A stretch of DNA of 64,000 nt from Mesorhizobium sp. Root157 (lineage in GTDB: Bacteria > Pseudomonadota > Alphaproteobacteria > Rhizobiales > Rhizobiaceae). The first letter of the stretch is position 1. Each line of letters starts with the position of its first letter. Both the position numbers and the translations under genes were made by a program. Below the pieces are notes generated by a model, which did no database searches, was not told the origin of the DNA, and worked only from the letters and a program-made list of their open reading frames with translations. Location: NCBI RefSeq assembly GCF_001427385.1, contig NZ_LMGJ01000003.1:127451-191450 (forward strand). The letters run 5' to 3'. This document shows positions 23,515 to 35,065 of the stretch, piece after piece.

Positions 23515-24435
23515 TTAGCGATCTGGCACGAATGGCTGCCCAAGGGAAGCCGGTGTATTCATCATGGTCAAGCGCTTGTTACGCGAGATTAGAACAAGAA
23601 CCACGATAGTTGCCAGATAGGGAAGCGAAGAAAGAAACTGCGACGGCACCGGAATGCCAAAAGCCTGTGCATGGAGCTGCCCGATCCATACCGCGCCGAA
23701 GATATAAGCGCCTGCCAACACCCGGAGCGGACGCCATGAGGCAAAGACCACCAGAGCAAGGGCAATCCAGCCGCGTCCTGCCGTCATGTTCTCGACCCAT
23801 TGCGGGGTATAGACCAGCGACAGATGCGCACCCGCGAGGCCTGCGCAAGCGCCACCGAAAATCACCGCCAGGTAGCGGTAGCGGATAACCTGAATGCCAA
23901 GTGCATGAGCCGAAGTGTGGCTGTCGCCTATGGAGCGAAGCGTCAGGCCCGTTCTCGTCTTGAACAGGAACCATGCAACGCCGATCACCAGAACAATCGA
24001 CATGTAGAAGATGGGATCCTGGCCGAACAGCAGCCTGCCGATCACCGGTATGTCGGTGAGTACGGGAATATAGAGATTGGGCAAGCGCTCGCCGGGAAGG
24101 CCGACGAAATTCGTTCCCATCATGCCGGACAGGCCAAGCCCCAGTATCGTCAGCGAAAGGCCGGTCGCCACCTGGTTGGTGGCAAGCGAAAGCGTCATGA
24201 CCGCAAACAACAGCGAGAATATCGCACCCAACGCCACGCCGGCTACCAGGCCGATCCACGGCGATCCTGTGAGATAGGCAGCGCCGAAACCGCCGATGGT
24301 TCCCATCACCATCATGCCTTCGACACCGAGGTTGAGAACGCCGGAGCGCTCGACCACCAATTCGCCGATTGCCGCGATCAACAGCGGAGTAGCCGCGGTG
24401 GCAATCGTCATGAGTATGTTGATGGTGATGTCCAT
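23515..24435 (-). CDS. ABC transporter permease, BMP/nucleoside operon (second permease)
   Basis: The product has 306 residues, highly hydrophobic, with about eight helices. It belongs to the branched-chain/ribose-type permease family (BPD_transp_2). The glycine-rich stretch ERSGVLNLGVEGMMVMGTIGG near residue 30 is typical of NupQ/YufQ-type permeases. Its start codon shares one base with the stop of the first permease gene (TGATG), so the two are translationally coupled and probably form a heterodimeric channel. Confidence 0.9.
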   Translation of the reverse strand: MDITINILMTIATAATPLLIAAIGELVVERSGVLNLGVEGMMVMGTIGGFGAAYLTGSPWIGLVAGVALGAIFSLLFAVMTLSLATNQVATGLSLTILGLGLSGMMGTNFVGLPGERLPNLYIPVLTDIPVIGRLLFGQDPIFYMSIVLVIGVAWFLFKTRTGLTLRSIGDSHTSAHALGIQVIRYRYLAVIFGGACAGLAGAHLSLVYTPQWVENMTAGRGWIALALVVFASWRPLRVLAGAYIFGAVWIGQLHAQAFGIPVPSQFLSSLPYLATIVVLVLISRNKRLTMMNTPASLGQPFVPDR

Positions 24436-25547
24436 CAGCGGGCCTCCTCCAGCTTTGCCACGGCTTTCGATTTGGGCGCGCCCAGACCAACCAGGCGGAT
24501 GCGGTAGTGGATCAGCGTGTCGCAGCCGAGCACGAAAAACAGAAGCATGCCCTGGAACACCCGCGCGACCTTGTCGGAGATGCCGAGGACGCTTTGCGCC
24601 GCCTCACCGCCGAGATAGGTGAGGCCCAGCACCAGGCCCGCCGCAACGATGCCAAGCGGGTTCAAGCGGCCAAGAAAGGCGACGATGATGGCGGTGAAGC
24701 CGTAGCCCGGCGAAATGCTTGGCTGAAGCTGGCCGATCGCCCCCGATACTTCGGATATACCCGCCAATCCTGCCAAGGCGCCTGAAAGCATGAAAGCGAA
24801 AAAGACCATGCGGTTCATGCTGAAACCTGCAAACCGCCCTGCCCGCGGGCTGGAACCGAGGACCCGGACTTCGAATCCTTTCAGCATGCGGCTCATCAGG
24901 AACCAGACCAGTACCGCGGCAACCAGCGCAAAGACAAAGCCCATATTGGCCCGGCCCGACATCGGCATCAGTTCGGGTAGGATCGCCGAACTGTTGAACT
25001 GCACCGTTTGAGGAAAATTGAAGCCCTTCGGATCGCGCCAAGGTCCACGCACCATCCAGTCCAGGAACAGTTGCGCCACATAGACCAGCATCAGGCTGGT
25101 CAGGATTTCGTTGGTCCCAAAGCGCGCCTTCAACAGGGCTGGAACGCCGGCGTATAGCGCGCCTCCCACCATGCCCATCAAAAGCATCATCGGCAGCACG
25201 AACGGCCCCTGAAGGTCCGGATACATCACCGGGATAAACGAGCCGGCAATCGCGCCGAAGACGAACTGGCCTTCAGCCCCGATATTCCAGATGTTGGCCC
25301 TGTAGCAGACCGACAGGCCGACTGCGATGAGGATCAGAGGAGCAGCCTTGATGGCGAGTTCGTGAAGCTGCCACACCTCTGTGATGGGCGAGATGAAATA
25401 GGTGAAGAGCGCCGACGCCGGATTGACGCCCAGGAAGGCGAACATGATCGCGCCTGCGGTCACCGTCAGCGCGAAGGCAATGAACGGCGACAGCATGGAA
25501 AACAGCATCGAACGCTGCGGGCGTTTTACAAGTTCAAGGCGCATCAC
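24435..25547 (-). CDS. ABC transporter permease, BMP/nucleoside operon (first permease)
   Basis: The product has 370 residues, longer than its partner, with about nine helices. It belongs to the NupP/YufP-type family: the conserved glycine-rich segment is NIWNIGAEGQFVFGAIAG, and a second cytoplasmic motif lies around GSSPRAGRFAGFSMNRMVFF. The start ATG overlaps the stop of the ATPase gene by four bases (ATGA), and its own stop overlaps the next start. It provides half of the inner membrane channel for the nucleoside-type importer. Confidence 0.9.
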   Translation of the reverse strand: MMRLELVKRPQRSMLFSMLSPFIAFALTVTAGAIMFAFLGVNPASALFTYFISPITEVWQLHELAIKAAPLILIAVGLSVCYRANIWNIGAEGQFVFGAIAGSFIPVMYPDLQGPFVLPMMLLMGMVGGALYAGVPALLKARFGTNEILTSLMLVYVAQLFLDWMVRGPWRDPKGFNFPQTVQFNSSAILPELMPMSGRANMGFVFALVAAVLVWFLMSRMLKGFEVRVLGSSPRAGRFAGFSMNRMVFFAFMLSGALAGLAGISEVSGAIGQLQPSISPGYGFTAIIVAFLGRLNPLGIVAAGLVLGLTYLGGEAAQSVLGISDKVARVFQGMLLFFVLGCDTLIHYRIRLVGLGAPKSKAVAKLEEAR

Positions 25548-27109
25548 GCGACCTCCGCTGCATGTTCGTCACGGCCCGTCTCGGCGCCGCCCATCAGCAA
25601 GCCCACCTTTTCGAACGTGGCTTCGGCGATCGGCATCGGTTTCGACAATTCGCCATGGTGCATGACGGCAATCGCGTCCGATATCTCGAACAGTTCATCG
25701 AGATCCTGACTGATCACCAGAACCGCCGATCCGCTCCGGGCCAACTCGATCAGCGCCTGGCGGATATGGGCTGCGGCACCGGCATCGACGCCCCAGGTTG
25801 GTTGATTGACCACCATGACGACCGGTTTACGGTCGAGTTCGCGGCCGACAATGAATTTTTGCAGATTGCCGCCTGAAAGGGCGGCCGCCTCCGGATCCGG
25901 GGCGCTCTTGCGAACGTCCATCGCCTCGATGATCCGCTGTGCGGCGCTGTAGATGGTGCTGCTGTTGACCGTACCGCCGCTTCCGACGAATACCTTGCCA
26001 TCGGTCGCGTGGCGGGAAAGCAAAAGGTTCTCGGACAACTTCATGCGTGGTGCGGCGCCGTGCCCAAGCCTCTCTTCCGGCACGAAGGCCGCTCCGAGAA
26101 GTCGCCTGCCCGTAATATTGAGGCCGCCGGCGTTCTTTTCGCGTATGCGCACCGAAGCAGCATCCTGCTGCAGCACTTCACCGGAAACCGCTTCGAAGAA
26201 TTCGCCCTGGCCGTTGCCGGCGACCCCGGCGATGCCGATCACCTCGCCGGCGCGAACCGACAGATTGATACCCTTCAGGGGAATGGAAAAAGGCGTCGCG
26301 GGCTGGCGGCTGAGATTGGTAATCTCAAGCAGGGAAGGCGCTGTGTCGATGCCTTCCACTGGCTGGCGCACGACTGCCTGGACCTCGCTGCCCACCATCA
26401 TTCGCGCCAGCGAAGCGGCGGTTTCGTCGCGCGGATTGCAATGGCCTACCACCTTGCCGTGCCGCAGCACGGTGGCGCGGTCGCACATGCGCTTCACTTC
26501 CTCGAGGCGGTGCGAGATGTAGAGGATGGATTTACCCTCCGACCGCAATCGCTCCAGCGTCTCGAACAGTTTGTCTGCTTCCTGCGGCGTCAAGACGGAA
26601 GTCGGTTCGTCGAGAATGATGAGTTGCGGCGTCTGCAAAAGGCAGCGGATGATCTCGATGCGCTGGCGTTCACCCACTGAAAGGTCGCCGACCAGCGAGT
26701 CCGGGTCAAGCGGCAGGCCGTAGCTGTAGGAGAGCGCCCTGGCCTTGGCCGCGATGGTCCCGATCGGTGCGCCGTCATCGAGCGACAGCGCGATGTTTTC
26801 GGCAGCGGTCAGCGCTTCAAAAAGCGAGAAATGCTGGAAAACCATGCCGATGCCAAGCTTCTTGGCCGCGCCGGGATTGGTAATGCCGACCTTTTGGCCG
26901 TTCCAGAAGATTTCGCCCGCGTTCGGCTCCAGCGAGCCGAACAGCATCTTGACCAGCGTGGACTTGCCGGCACCGTTTTCCCCAAGCAGCGCATGGATCT
27001 CGCCCTTGGCGATCGCCAGGTGGATGGTGTCGCAAGCCTTGAGAGAGCCGAATATCTTGGTTAGGCCGCGAACCTCCAACAGGTTCACAGCATCTTGATC
27101 TACACTCAC
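25544..27109 (-). CDS. ABC transporter ATP-binding protein, two fused ABC domains, BMP/nucleoside operon
   Basis: The product has 521 residues if it begins at GTG 27109, which has GGGAGG just upstream. In-frame ATGs at 27121 and 27184 have poorer ribosome sites. ABC domain 1 has Walker A GENGAGKST, signature LSVGERQ and Walker B LIILDEPTSVL. Domain 2 has a degenerate Walker A (GVAGNGQGE), signature LSGGNLQKF and NQPTWGVD in place of the usual Walker B/EPT. This one-good-site arrangement is normal for sugar and nucleoside importers (YufO/NupA, RbsA). It is first in the operon and overlaps the first permease by four bases. Confidence 0.9.
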   Translation of the reverse strand: MSVDQDAVNLLEVRGLTKIFGSLKACDTIHLAIAKGEIHALLGENGAGKSTLVKMLFGSLEPNAGEIFWNGQKVGITNPGAAKKLGIGMVFQHFSLFEALTAAENIALSLDDGAPIGTIAAKARALSYSYGLPLDPDSLVGDLSVGERQRIEIIRCLLQTPQLIILDEPTSVLTPQEADKLFETLERLRSEGKSILYISHRLEEVKRMCDRATVLRHGKVVGHCNPRDETAASLARMMVGSEVQAVVRQPVEGIDTAPSLLEITNLSRQPATPFSIPLKGINLSVRAGEVIGIAGVAGNGQGEFFEAVSGEVLQQDAASVRIREKNAGGLNITGRRLLGAAFVPEERLGHGAAPRMKLSENLLLSRHATDGKVFVGSGGTVNSSTIYSAAQRIIEAMDVRKSAPDPEAAALSGGNLQKFIVGRELDRKPVVMVVNQPTWGVDAGAAAHIRQALIELARSGSAVLVISQDLDELFEISDAIAVMHHGELSKPMPIAEATFEKVGLLMGGAETGRDEHAAEVA

Positions 27110-27239
27110 AGTGCCTCCCATCCGCAGGCCAGATATGTTCTGTGTTCCCATCGCTATCGTAGGCGCGACTGGGAAATTACGCAAAGCGTCGCGCAGTTTG
27201 AAAGACCTTCAAGAATTTCAGCGCCAGTTGCGAACAATT

Positions 27240-28217
27240 CTACGGGAGGAGGATGGTCGTTCCGGTGGTCTTGCGTCCTTCGAGATCCGAATGCGCCCGC
27301 GCTGCATCCTTCAACGGATAACGCTGGTTTATCTTGATCTTGACCGCTCCGCTCAGCACCACGTCGAACAGCGCCTTGGCGGACGCCTCAAGGTCCGGCC
27401 GCTTCGCATTGTAGACGAACAAGGTCGGGCGCGTTGCGAACAACGAGCCTTTCTGCGCCAGAAGATTGATGCTGAACGGCGGGATCGGCCCCGACGACTG
27501 TCCGAACGACACGAAGGTTCCGAGCGGGCGCAGGCAATCGAGGGAACCGGGAAAGGTGTCGTTGCCCACTGAGTCGTAGACGACGTCGCATTTCTTGCCG
27601 GCGGTGAGCCTGGCCACCTCGGCAACAAAGTCCTGCTTGCGATAGTCGATGACATGGTCGAAGCCGTGCGCCTTGGCCAGTTCGGCCTTGTCGGGGGTGC
27701 CGGCGGTGCCGATCACCGTAGCGCCCAGATGCTTGGCCCATTGGCCAAGGATGAGGCCGACGCCGCCTGCCGCCGCGTGATAAAGAATGGTGTCGCCGGG
27801 CTTTACCCGGAACGTGCGCAACAACAGGTACTCGGCGGTCATGCCCTTGAGCATCATCGCCGCTGCCTGTTCATCGCTGATGCCGTCCGGAACCTTGACC
27901 ACCTGATCCGCTTCGATCAGGCGCTCTTCGGCATAAGCGCCGAGCTTGACGGCATAGGCGACGCGCTCGCCCGGCTTCAGCCAATCGACGCCTTCACCCA
28001 CTTCGATAACCGTACCGGCCGCCTCCCCGCCCGGTATTAACGGCAGACTGCCTGGCGCTGGGTAAAGTCCCGTGCGGTAGTAGACATCGATGAAATTGAG
28101 GCCGATCGCGGTGTGCTTGACCCTGATCTGCCCATGGCCCGGGTTACCTTGTTCGACGTCTTCATGAACGAGAGTTTCCGGCCCGCCATGGGCATGGATA
28201 CGAATTGCTTTGGGCAT
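27240..28217 (-). CDS. Zinc-less quinone oxidoreductase (QOR-type MDR dehydrogenase)
   Basis: The product has 325 residues, normal for QorA. The N-terminal GroES-like domain carries PLIPGGEAAGTVIEVGEGV and lacks the catalytic and structural zinc cysteines. The nucleotide-binding fold has AAAGGVGLILGQWAKHLGA, the NADPH motif of quinone oxidoreductases, followed by GFDHVIDYRKQDF. It probably reduces quinones or reactive enones with NADPH in the cytoplasm. It starts two bases after the pcs stop, so the two genes are likely one transcript. No functional link to phosphatidylcholine is evident. Confidence 0.9.
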   Translation of the reverse strand: MPKAIRIHAHGGPETLVHEDVEQGNPGHGQIRVKHTAIGLNFIDVYYRTGLYPAPGSLPLIPGGEAAGTVIEVGEGVDWLKPGERVAYAVKLGAYAEERLIEADQVVKVPDGISDEQAAAMMLKGMTAEYLLLRTFRVKPGDTILYHAAAGGVGLILGQWAKHLGATVIGTAGTPDKAELAKAHGFDHVIDYRKQDFVAEVARLTAGKKCDVVYDSVGNDTFPGSLDCLRPLGTFVSFGQSSGPIPPFSINLLAQKGSLFATRPTLFVYNAKRPDLEASAKALFDVVLSGAVKIKINQRYPLKDAARAHSDLEGRKTTGTTILLP

Positions 28218-28219
28218 GA

Positions 28220-29116
28220 TCAGGCTTTCTTGGCACCGAGATTAGGAAAGAACTGCATGACGCCGCCGATGCAGAACAGGTAGAGGCCAGTTATGGTGAT
28301 GCCAATCTTGGTGAACTGACTGACATTTTCGGCGAGCACGCCGATCTGGCTGTAGAACACGGCAAGAGCGGATTCCGCCAGCGCCAGGGCACCGAACCCG
28401 CACCACAACAGCGTGATGGTGAGGTTGATCGGGCGCAAGCGCTTGACCCGCACCGGATGCAGGAAATTGATCGGCACGAAGGTCAGCAGGCCGGCAATGA
28501 CCACGACGGCAAAGGACACCCATTCGCCGGGGCCGACGACGAACAGCGTGAACACGACCATGTTCCAGACAACCGGAAAGCCCTTGAAGAAGTTCTCCTT
28601 CGTCTTCATGCCGGTGTCGGCGTAATAGATCGCGCTGGAAACCACGATGATCGCGGCCGAGAGGAAGGAAAGCCCCTCGCCCATCAGCCCGAACTGATAG
28701 AGCGCGAAAGCAGGGATCAACACGTAGGTGACATAGTCGATGATGTTGTCGAGCAGTTCGCCCGACCATGTCGGCAGGATCTCCTTGACCTCGAGCTTGC
28801 GCGCTATCGGTCCGTCGATGCCATCGACGAAAAGCGCAAGTCCCAGCCACCAGAACATGGCCGTCCAGCGCCCTTCACTGGCTGCCACCAGCGATACGAA
28901 CGCAAGGAATGAGCCTGATGCGGTCAATAGATGAACCGAGAAAGCCCGCGCCTGCGGCCACGTTACCTTCTTCTTAGGCCTCGGGATGCGGTCCCGGATC
29001 TTCTTGCCAGTAATGTTCTTGCTCACGGCCCGCCAGTCCAGTTTGCAATGGCACCAATCGACGACCTTGATCGGCCACCTGCCATCGCCGGTCAATGCGA
29101 ACCTAATAGCAGCCAA
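28220..29116 (-). CDS. pcs: Phosphatidylcholine synthase (CDP-alcohol phosphatidyltransferase)
   Basis: Condenses CDP-diacylglycerol with choline in the inner membrane, the one-step Pcs route found in rhizobia and brucellae. The CDP-alcohol signature is complete: DGIDGPIAR followed by GELLDNIIDY. About eight membrane helices follow a soluble N-terminus. From the ATG at 29116 the product has 298 residues, longer than the roughly 240 usual for Pcs. A GTG at 29026 (268 residues) would be closer, and no ATG lies between, so the start is uncertain. The segment RIPRPKKKVTWPQARAFSVH marks where homology should begin. It shares a likely transcript with the quinone oxidoreductase. Confidence 0.9.
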   Translation of the reverse strand: MAAIRFALTGDGRWPIKVVDWCHCKLDWRAVSKNITGKKIRDRIPRPKKKVTWPQARAFSVHLLTASGSFLAFVSLVAASEGRWTAMFWWLGLALFVDGIDGPIARKLEVKEILPTWSGELLDNIIDYVTYVLIPAFALYQFGLMGEGLSFLSAAIIVVSSAIYYADTGMKTKENFFKGFPVVWNMVVFTLFVVGPGEWVSFAVVVIAGLLTFVPINFLHPVRVKRLRPINLTITLLWCGFGALALAESALAVFYSQIGVLAENVSQFTKIGITITGLYLFCIGGVMQFFPNLGAKKA

Positions 29117-29232
29117 GCGGGCCGCACAAGAAATATCGTCCCGCCGGCAGCCTCACCGGACGTATTGGCTGAAACGCCGCGTTGATGGGTGCAGCGAGTG
29201 GGATATACTTGATGGACACGGAGCCGTTTCTC

Positions 29233-30447
29233 ATGTCGAACCTCGCCCAGAGCCAGGAATTGGATCAGCGCGTCATCGTAGCCGGAACCGGCCCTGTCGG
29301 ATTGATCGCCGCTCTTGCCTTTGCCGACGCCGGCTTCAGGGTCTCATTGATCGGGCCCGCAGCGAATATTCAGGACGGGCGAACGACCGCGCTGATGAAC
29401 CCGGCGCTTGCCATGCTGGACCGGCTGGGTGTCCTGAAGCCGCTCGCCCACAAGGCTGCTCCCTTGAAGGTCATGCGCATTGTCGACGCAACCGGCCGGC
29501 TGATTCGCAGCCCCGTGGTCACGTTCCGTGCCAGCGAGATCGACGAGCATCGCTTTGGGCTCAATATGCCCAATACGGTTCTCAACCAGACGCTCGCCGA
29601 CACAGTGGCGGCGCAACCGGCGATCGAATGGCGCAAGTCGCTTGTTTCCAGTTGGCGGCTGGAGGCCGATCGGGCAATTGCGGCGCTTTCCGATGGACAC
29701 GAAGTCGAATCCCGGCTGGCCGTAGCCGCCGATGGCCGGCTCTCACAAGCCCGTCAGGCCGCCGGGATCGCCGTTTCCACACGCCCCTATCCCCAGGCCG
29801 CACTGGTGCTGAACTTCACGCACACCAGCGACCATGCCTTCACGTCGACGGAATTCCACACCGAAACCGGGCCGTTCACCCAGGTGCCGCTGCCAGGCAA
29901 GCGCTCCAGCCTGGTTTGGGTGGTAAAGCCGGAAACCGCGCAGGAACTGACCGCGCTCGACAACGAGACACTGTCGATGCGCATCGAGAAGAAGATGCAA
30001 TCGATGCTCGGCCGCGTAACCGTGGAAAGCGGCCGTCAAATCTATCCTCTGTCCGCCGCCACGCCCTGGCGCTTCGCCCACAACCGGGTGGCGCTGGTCG
30101 GTGAAGCGGCCCACGTCTTTCCGCCGATTGGTGCGCAAGGTCTCAACCTCGGCATCAGGGACATCGACGATCTCATTGGTGTTGCTCAGCAAAACCGCGC
30201 TGATCCTGGATCGGCAAACGCCCTTGCTGCATATGATTTCAAGCGCCGTCCGGATATTCTGGCGCGCAGCAGCGCGGTCAACCTGCTCAACATGACGCTC
30301 TTGTCCGACATGCTGCCCGCCCAAATGGCGCGTAGCGCCGGTCTTGACGTACTGCGCGCCTTTGCCCCGCTACGGGCCTTCTTCATGCGCGAGGGCCTGC
30401 GTCCAGGCAGCGGCTTTTCAGCCGTAACCGGAGCGTTAAGGAAATAG
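29233..30447 (+). CDS. UbiH/COQ6-family FAD-dependent monooxygenase
   Basis: The product has 404 residues from ATG 29233, which has GGAG nine bases upstream. ATGs at 29182 and 29212 are possible but weaker. The FAD dinucleotide motif is VIVAGTGPVGLIAALAFADAG near the N-terminus. The second FAD motif, RVALVGEAAHVFPPIGAQG, followed by LNLGIRD, is the UbiH/UbiI/UbiL family hallmark. The likely role is one of the ring hydroxylations of ubiquinone. Which position is hydroxylated cannot be read from the sequence, so no symbol is given. It is divergent from pcs and convergent, overlapping by 12 bases, with the AEC carrier gene. Confidence 0.88.
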   Translation: MSNLAQSQELDQRVIVAGTGPVGLIAALAFADAGFRVSLIGPAANIQDGRTTALMNPALAMLDRLGVLKPLAHKAAPLKVMRIVDATGRLIRSPVVTFRASEIDEHRFGLNMPNTVLNQTLADTVAAQPAIEWRKSLVSSWRLEADRAIAALSDGHEVESRLAVAADGRLSQARQAAGIAVSTRPYPQAALVLNFTHTSDHAFTSTEFHTETGPFTQVPLPGKRSSLVWVVKPETAQELTALDNETLSMRIEKKMQSMLGRVTVESGRQIYPLSAATPWRFAHNRVALVGEAAHVFPPIGAQGLNLGIRDIDDLIGVAQQNRADPGSANALAAYDFKRRPDILARSSAVNLLNMTLLSDMLPAQMARSAGLDVLRAFAPLRAFFMREGLRPGSGFSAVTGALRK

Positions 30448-31407
30448 ATCGGGCGGCAATATGCCGTGGGTGATGGCGTAAAGCAGGCTGGTCACCGTCA
30501 ACACGGACAGGCAGGTGGTGATGAGCACGCTTGCCGATGCGCGTTCGACCCATACGCCATATTGTTGGGCGATGACGAATACATTGGTCGCCGTTGGCAA
30601 CGCCGCCAGGAGCACGGCCGAAAACAGCCATGTTTCCGAGAAATTGCCGATGCTGCTCAAAACCACGTAGCAGAGCAGCGGATGCACGACGAGTTTCAAG
30701 ACGGCGATCGGGGCCATTTCGTGCGGCACCCGCTTCAGTGGCCGTAGCGCCAGCGTCACCCCCATGGCGAACAGCGCGCAAGGCGCGGCAGCACTCGACA
30801 AATAGACAAGCAGGCGCTCGACAGGCACAGGCGGCTGCAATTCGAAAAAGGCTGCTGCAACGCCAAACGCCGTGGCGATGATGAAGGGATGCAGGGCGAT
30901 CTTCCTGATCACCTCGGCCGCCAGTTGCAGCGGTGGTCTTCTGTCGTCGCCGGACAGCGCCATCATCATCGGCGCCACGGCGAAATGCATGATGTTTTCA
31001 AAGCAGAAAATCAGGGCGACCGGGACGGCGGCGGTCTCGCCGAAGGCAAGCAGCGCAAGGCCTGGGCCCATATAGCCGATATTGCCGTAGGCAGCGGCAA
31101 GCCCCTTGATGGTCGCCTCGGCAATGGCGCCGCGCGCAATCACCAGGGAGCCCGAAAACATGATCATGAAGATGGCAAAGGTCGAGAGCACCGAACCGGC
31201 GATGAAGCGCCACTCCGTCAATTGTTCGAAGGGCGTCTTGGCAAGCAATTGAAAGAACAGGGCCGGCAGGGCCAGATAGATGATGAAGGTGTTCATCCAG
31301 CCGAGGGCATCCAGTGGCTGGCGGGTAATCCTGGCGACGACAAAGCCGAGGAAGATCAGCCCGAAGAATGGAATAACAAGGCCGACAACTTCCAACATAC
31401 GCTTCAC
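30436..31407 (-). CDS. AEC-family (auxin efflux carrier-like) transporter
   Basis: The product has 323 residues with about ten membrane helices in two five-helix halves. The N-terminal segment VVGLVIPFFGLIFLGFVVARIT and later GYMGPGLALLAFGE, with a proline/glycine break in the helix, fit the membrane transport protein family (PF03547). Members export or import organic acids such as malonate or malate, and the substrate here is unknown. It stands alone, and its 3' end overlaps the end of the convergent monooxygenase gene. Confidence 0.85.
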   Translation of the reverse strand: MKRMLEVVGLVIPFFGLIFLGFVVARITRQPLDALGWMNTFIIYLALPALFFQLLAKTPFEQLTEWRFIAGSVLSTFAIFMIMFSGSLVIARGAIAEATIKGLAAAYGNIGYMGPGLALLAFGETAAVPVALIFCFENIMHFAVAPMMMALSGDDRRPPLQLAAEVIRKIALHPFIIATAFGVAAAFFELQPPVPVERLLVYLSSAAAPCALFAMGVTLALRPLKRVPHEMAPIAVLKLVVHPLLCYVVLSSIGNFSETWLFSAVLLAALPTATNVFVIAQQYGVWVERASASVLITTCLSVLTVTSLLYAITHGILPPDLFP

Positions 31408-31522
31408 CGCACCCGAAATCTCGAACCGGGGCTATCCTGATGATCTGTCAGGCGTCAAGCCATACGGGATTGAATTGCCGAACCGCATGCTCCAAATAGA
31501 GTCAATGGTTAGGATGAATACG

Positions 31523-31846
31523 ATGAAAACAGCCAAATTCTCGATCGGACAGGTCGTGCGCCACCGGCTGTTTGGCTTCCGTGGCGTCGTTTTCGATGTT
31601 GACCCGCAGTTCGCGAACTCCGAGGAATGGTATCAGTCGATCCCGGCGGAAGTCCGCCCGCGCAAGGACCAGCCTTTCTATCATCTGCTGGCACAGAATT
31701 CGGAAACGGAATACGTCGCCTACGTCTCCGAGCAGAATCTGCTTGAGGACCGCACCGGTGAACCGGTACGTCACCCACAAGTCAGGGAAATGTTCCTGAA
31801 AAGCCCGGATGGCCGCTACGAGCCGAAATATCAGGTCCGGCACTGA
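31523..31846 (+). CDS. hspQ: Heat shock protein HspQ
   Basis: The product has 107 residues from ATG 31523 (AGGA at 31511). ATG 31514 is an alternative, three codons longer. The whole protein matches the HspQ/YccV fold: FSIGQVVRHRLFGFRGVVFDVDP, then QPFYHLLAQN and YVAYVSEQNL. In enterobacteria HspQ is a hemimethylated-DNA-binding protein and an adaptor that enhances Lon-dependent degradation. The gene is convergent with aspS, with a hairpin between them. Confidence 0.92.
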   Translation: MKTAKFSIGQVVRHRLFGFRGVVFDVDPQFANSEEWYQSIPAEVRPRKDQPFYHLLAQNSETEYVAYVSEQNLLEDRTGEPVRHPQVREMFLKSPDGRYEPKYQVRH

Positions 31847-31851
31847 CGTAT

Positions 31852-31880
31852 CGGGTTGACCGTCTAAAACGGCCAACCCG
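31852..31880. terminator. Hairpin between convergent hspQ and aspS
   Basis: CGGGTTG-A-CCGT pairs with ACGG-C-CAACCCG around CTAAA, with one internal mismatch. There is no T-tract on either strand, so it is a weak bidirectional terminator candidate. It sits exactly between the two stop codons. Confidence 0.5.
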
Positions 31881-31886
31881 CCCGAT

Positions 31887-33677
<1,791 letters not shown>

Positions 33678-33896
33678 TGCCTGATTCCGATCAGAAAGTT
33701 CCGGTAAGGCCGAAGCACTTGCCCGGCCTGAAAATTGGCGCGAAAAGCGCATGGGCATGGCCTTTTGTCAAGGCGAGAGCAGGAGCAAGCGGGCTTCACC
33801 GGCGTCTAACGGACCCGCCCCATATTGCAGTGCGCCTTGACGAATGAACCGGCGGCTGAAATTGAGAGAAACCTCTTGGGCGAAAAAAGCGATTTG

Positions 33897-35054
33897 ATGC
33901 ACGTCATTACCACACAGGGCGAACTCGAAGCCGCCGTCAAAACACTCGAACAATCGGATTTCGTCACTGTCGATACGGAATTCATCCGCGAGACGACATT
34001 CTGGCCGATCTTGTGCCTGATCCAGATGGCCGCGCCTGGCGTCACCGCACTTGTCGATCCGTTGGCGCCGGGCCTCGATCTCAAGCCGTTCTTTGCGCTG
34101 ATGGCCAACGAAAAGGTCGAGAAGGTCTTCCACGCCGCGCGGCAGGATATTGAAATCATCGTCCACCTCGGCGATCTCATGCCAAATCCCGTCTTCGACA
34201 CGCAGGTCGCGGCTATGGTATGCGGTTTCGGCGACAGCGTTTCGTATGACCAGCTTGTGCAAAAGATCACCGGTGCGCGGCTCGACAAGTCGTCGCGTTT
34301 CACGGACTGGAAATATCGTCCGCTCTCGCAAAAGCAGCTTGAATACGCCCTGGCCGACGTCACGCATTTGATCGACGTATACAAGCATCTCAAGGCCGAG
34401 CTCGATCGCGAGAACCGGGCGCATTGGCTGAATGAAGAGATGCGCGTGCTCACCTCGCGCGAAACCTACGATCCCCATCCCGACGATGCCTGGAAGCGCC
34501 TCAAGATGCGGCTGCGCAAGCCGCAGGAACTGGCCATCGTGCAAGCGGTGGCAGCCTGGCGTGAACGCGAGGCACGCGAACGCGATGTCCCACGCGGCCG
34601 CATCCTCAAGGATGACGCCATCTACGAGATTGCCCAGCAGGCACCGCGCGATGCGGAAGCTCTCGCCCGTTTGCGCAGCACGCCGAAGGGGTGGGATCGC
34701 TCCTCCAGTGCCGCTGCTTTGCTTGCGGTGGTGAACGCCGCACTTTCGATTCCCAAGGAGCAGATGCCGAAGCTGCCCAAGCAGTTCCAGCCACCGGAAG
34801 GCTCGAACGCCGCCGCGGAGCTGCTGAAGGTTCTCTTGCGCCTCATTGCCGAAAAGGAAGGGGTTGCCACCAAGGTACTCGCTTCCAGCGACGACATCGA
34901 CCAGATAGCGGCTCAGGGCGAAGCAGCGGACGTCCCTGCCCTGCATGGCTGGCGGCGCGCAGTCTTCGGCGACCAGGCCCTGCGTCTTGTGCGTGGCGAT
35001 ATCGCCATCAGGTTCGACAACCGCCGGATTTCGGTGTTCGACGTCAAGCCCTGA
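33897..35054 (+). CDS. rnd: Ribonuclease D
   Basis: The product has 385 residues from ATG 33897, starting MHVITTQGEL, where the family begins. An ATG 24 codons earlier is possible. The DEDDy exonuclease motifs are visible: VTVDTEFIRE (Exo I), VFHAARQDIEII (Exo II) and a C-terminal YALADVTHLIDVY (Exo III with the family tyrosine). An HRDC domain follows from about residue 210, starting near KPQELAIVQAVAAWRE. The enzyme trims 3' ends of tRNA and other small RNAs. It stands alone, and an intergenic repeat follows the stop directly. Confidence 0.95.
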   Translation: MHVITTQGELEAAVKTLEQSDFVTVDTEFIRETTFWPILCLIQMAAPGVTALVDPLAPGLDLKPFFALMANEKVEKVFHAARQDIEIIVHLGDLMPNPVFDTQVAAMVCGFGDSVSYDQLVQKITGARLDKSSRFTDWKYRPLSQKQLEYALADVTHLIDVYKHLKAELDRENRAHWLNEEMRVLTSRETYDPHPDDAWKRLKMRLRKPQELAIVQAVAAWREREARERDVPRGRILKDDAIYEIAQQAPRDAEALARLRSTPKGWDRSSSAAALLAVVNAALSIPKEQMPKLPKQFQPPEGSNAAAELLKVLLRLIAEKEGVATKVLASSDDIDQIAAQGEAADVPALHGWRRAVFGDQALRLVRGDIAIRFDNRRISVFDVKP

Positions 35055-35065
35055 TATGAAACAGC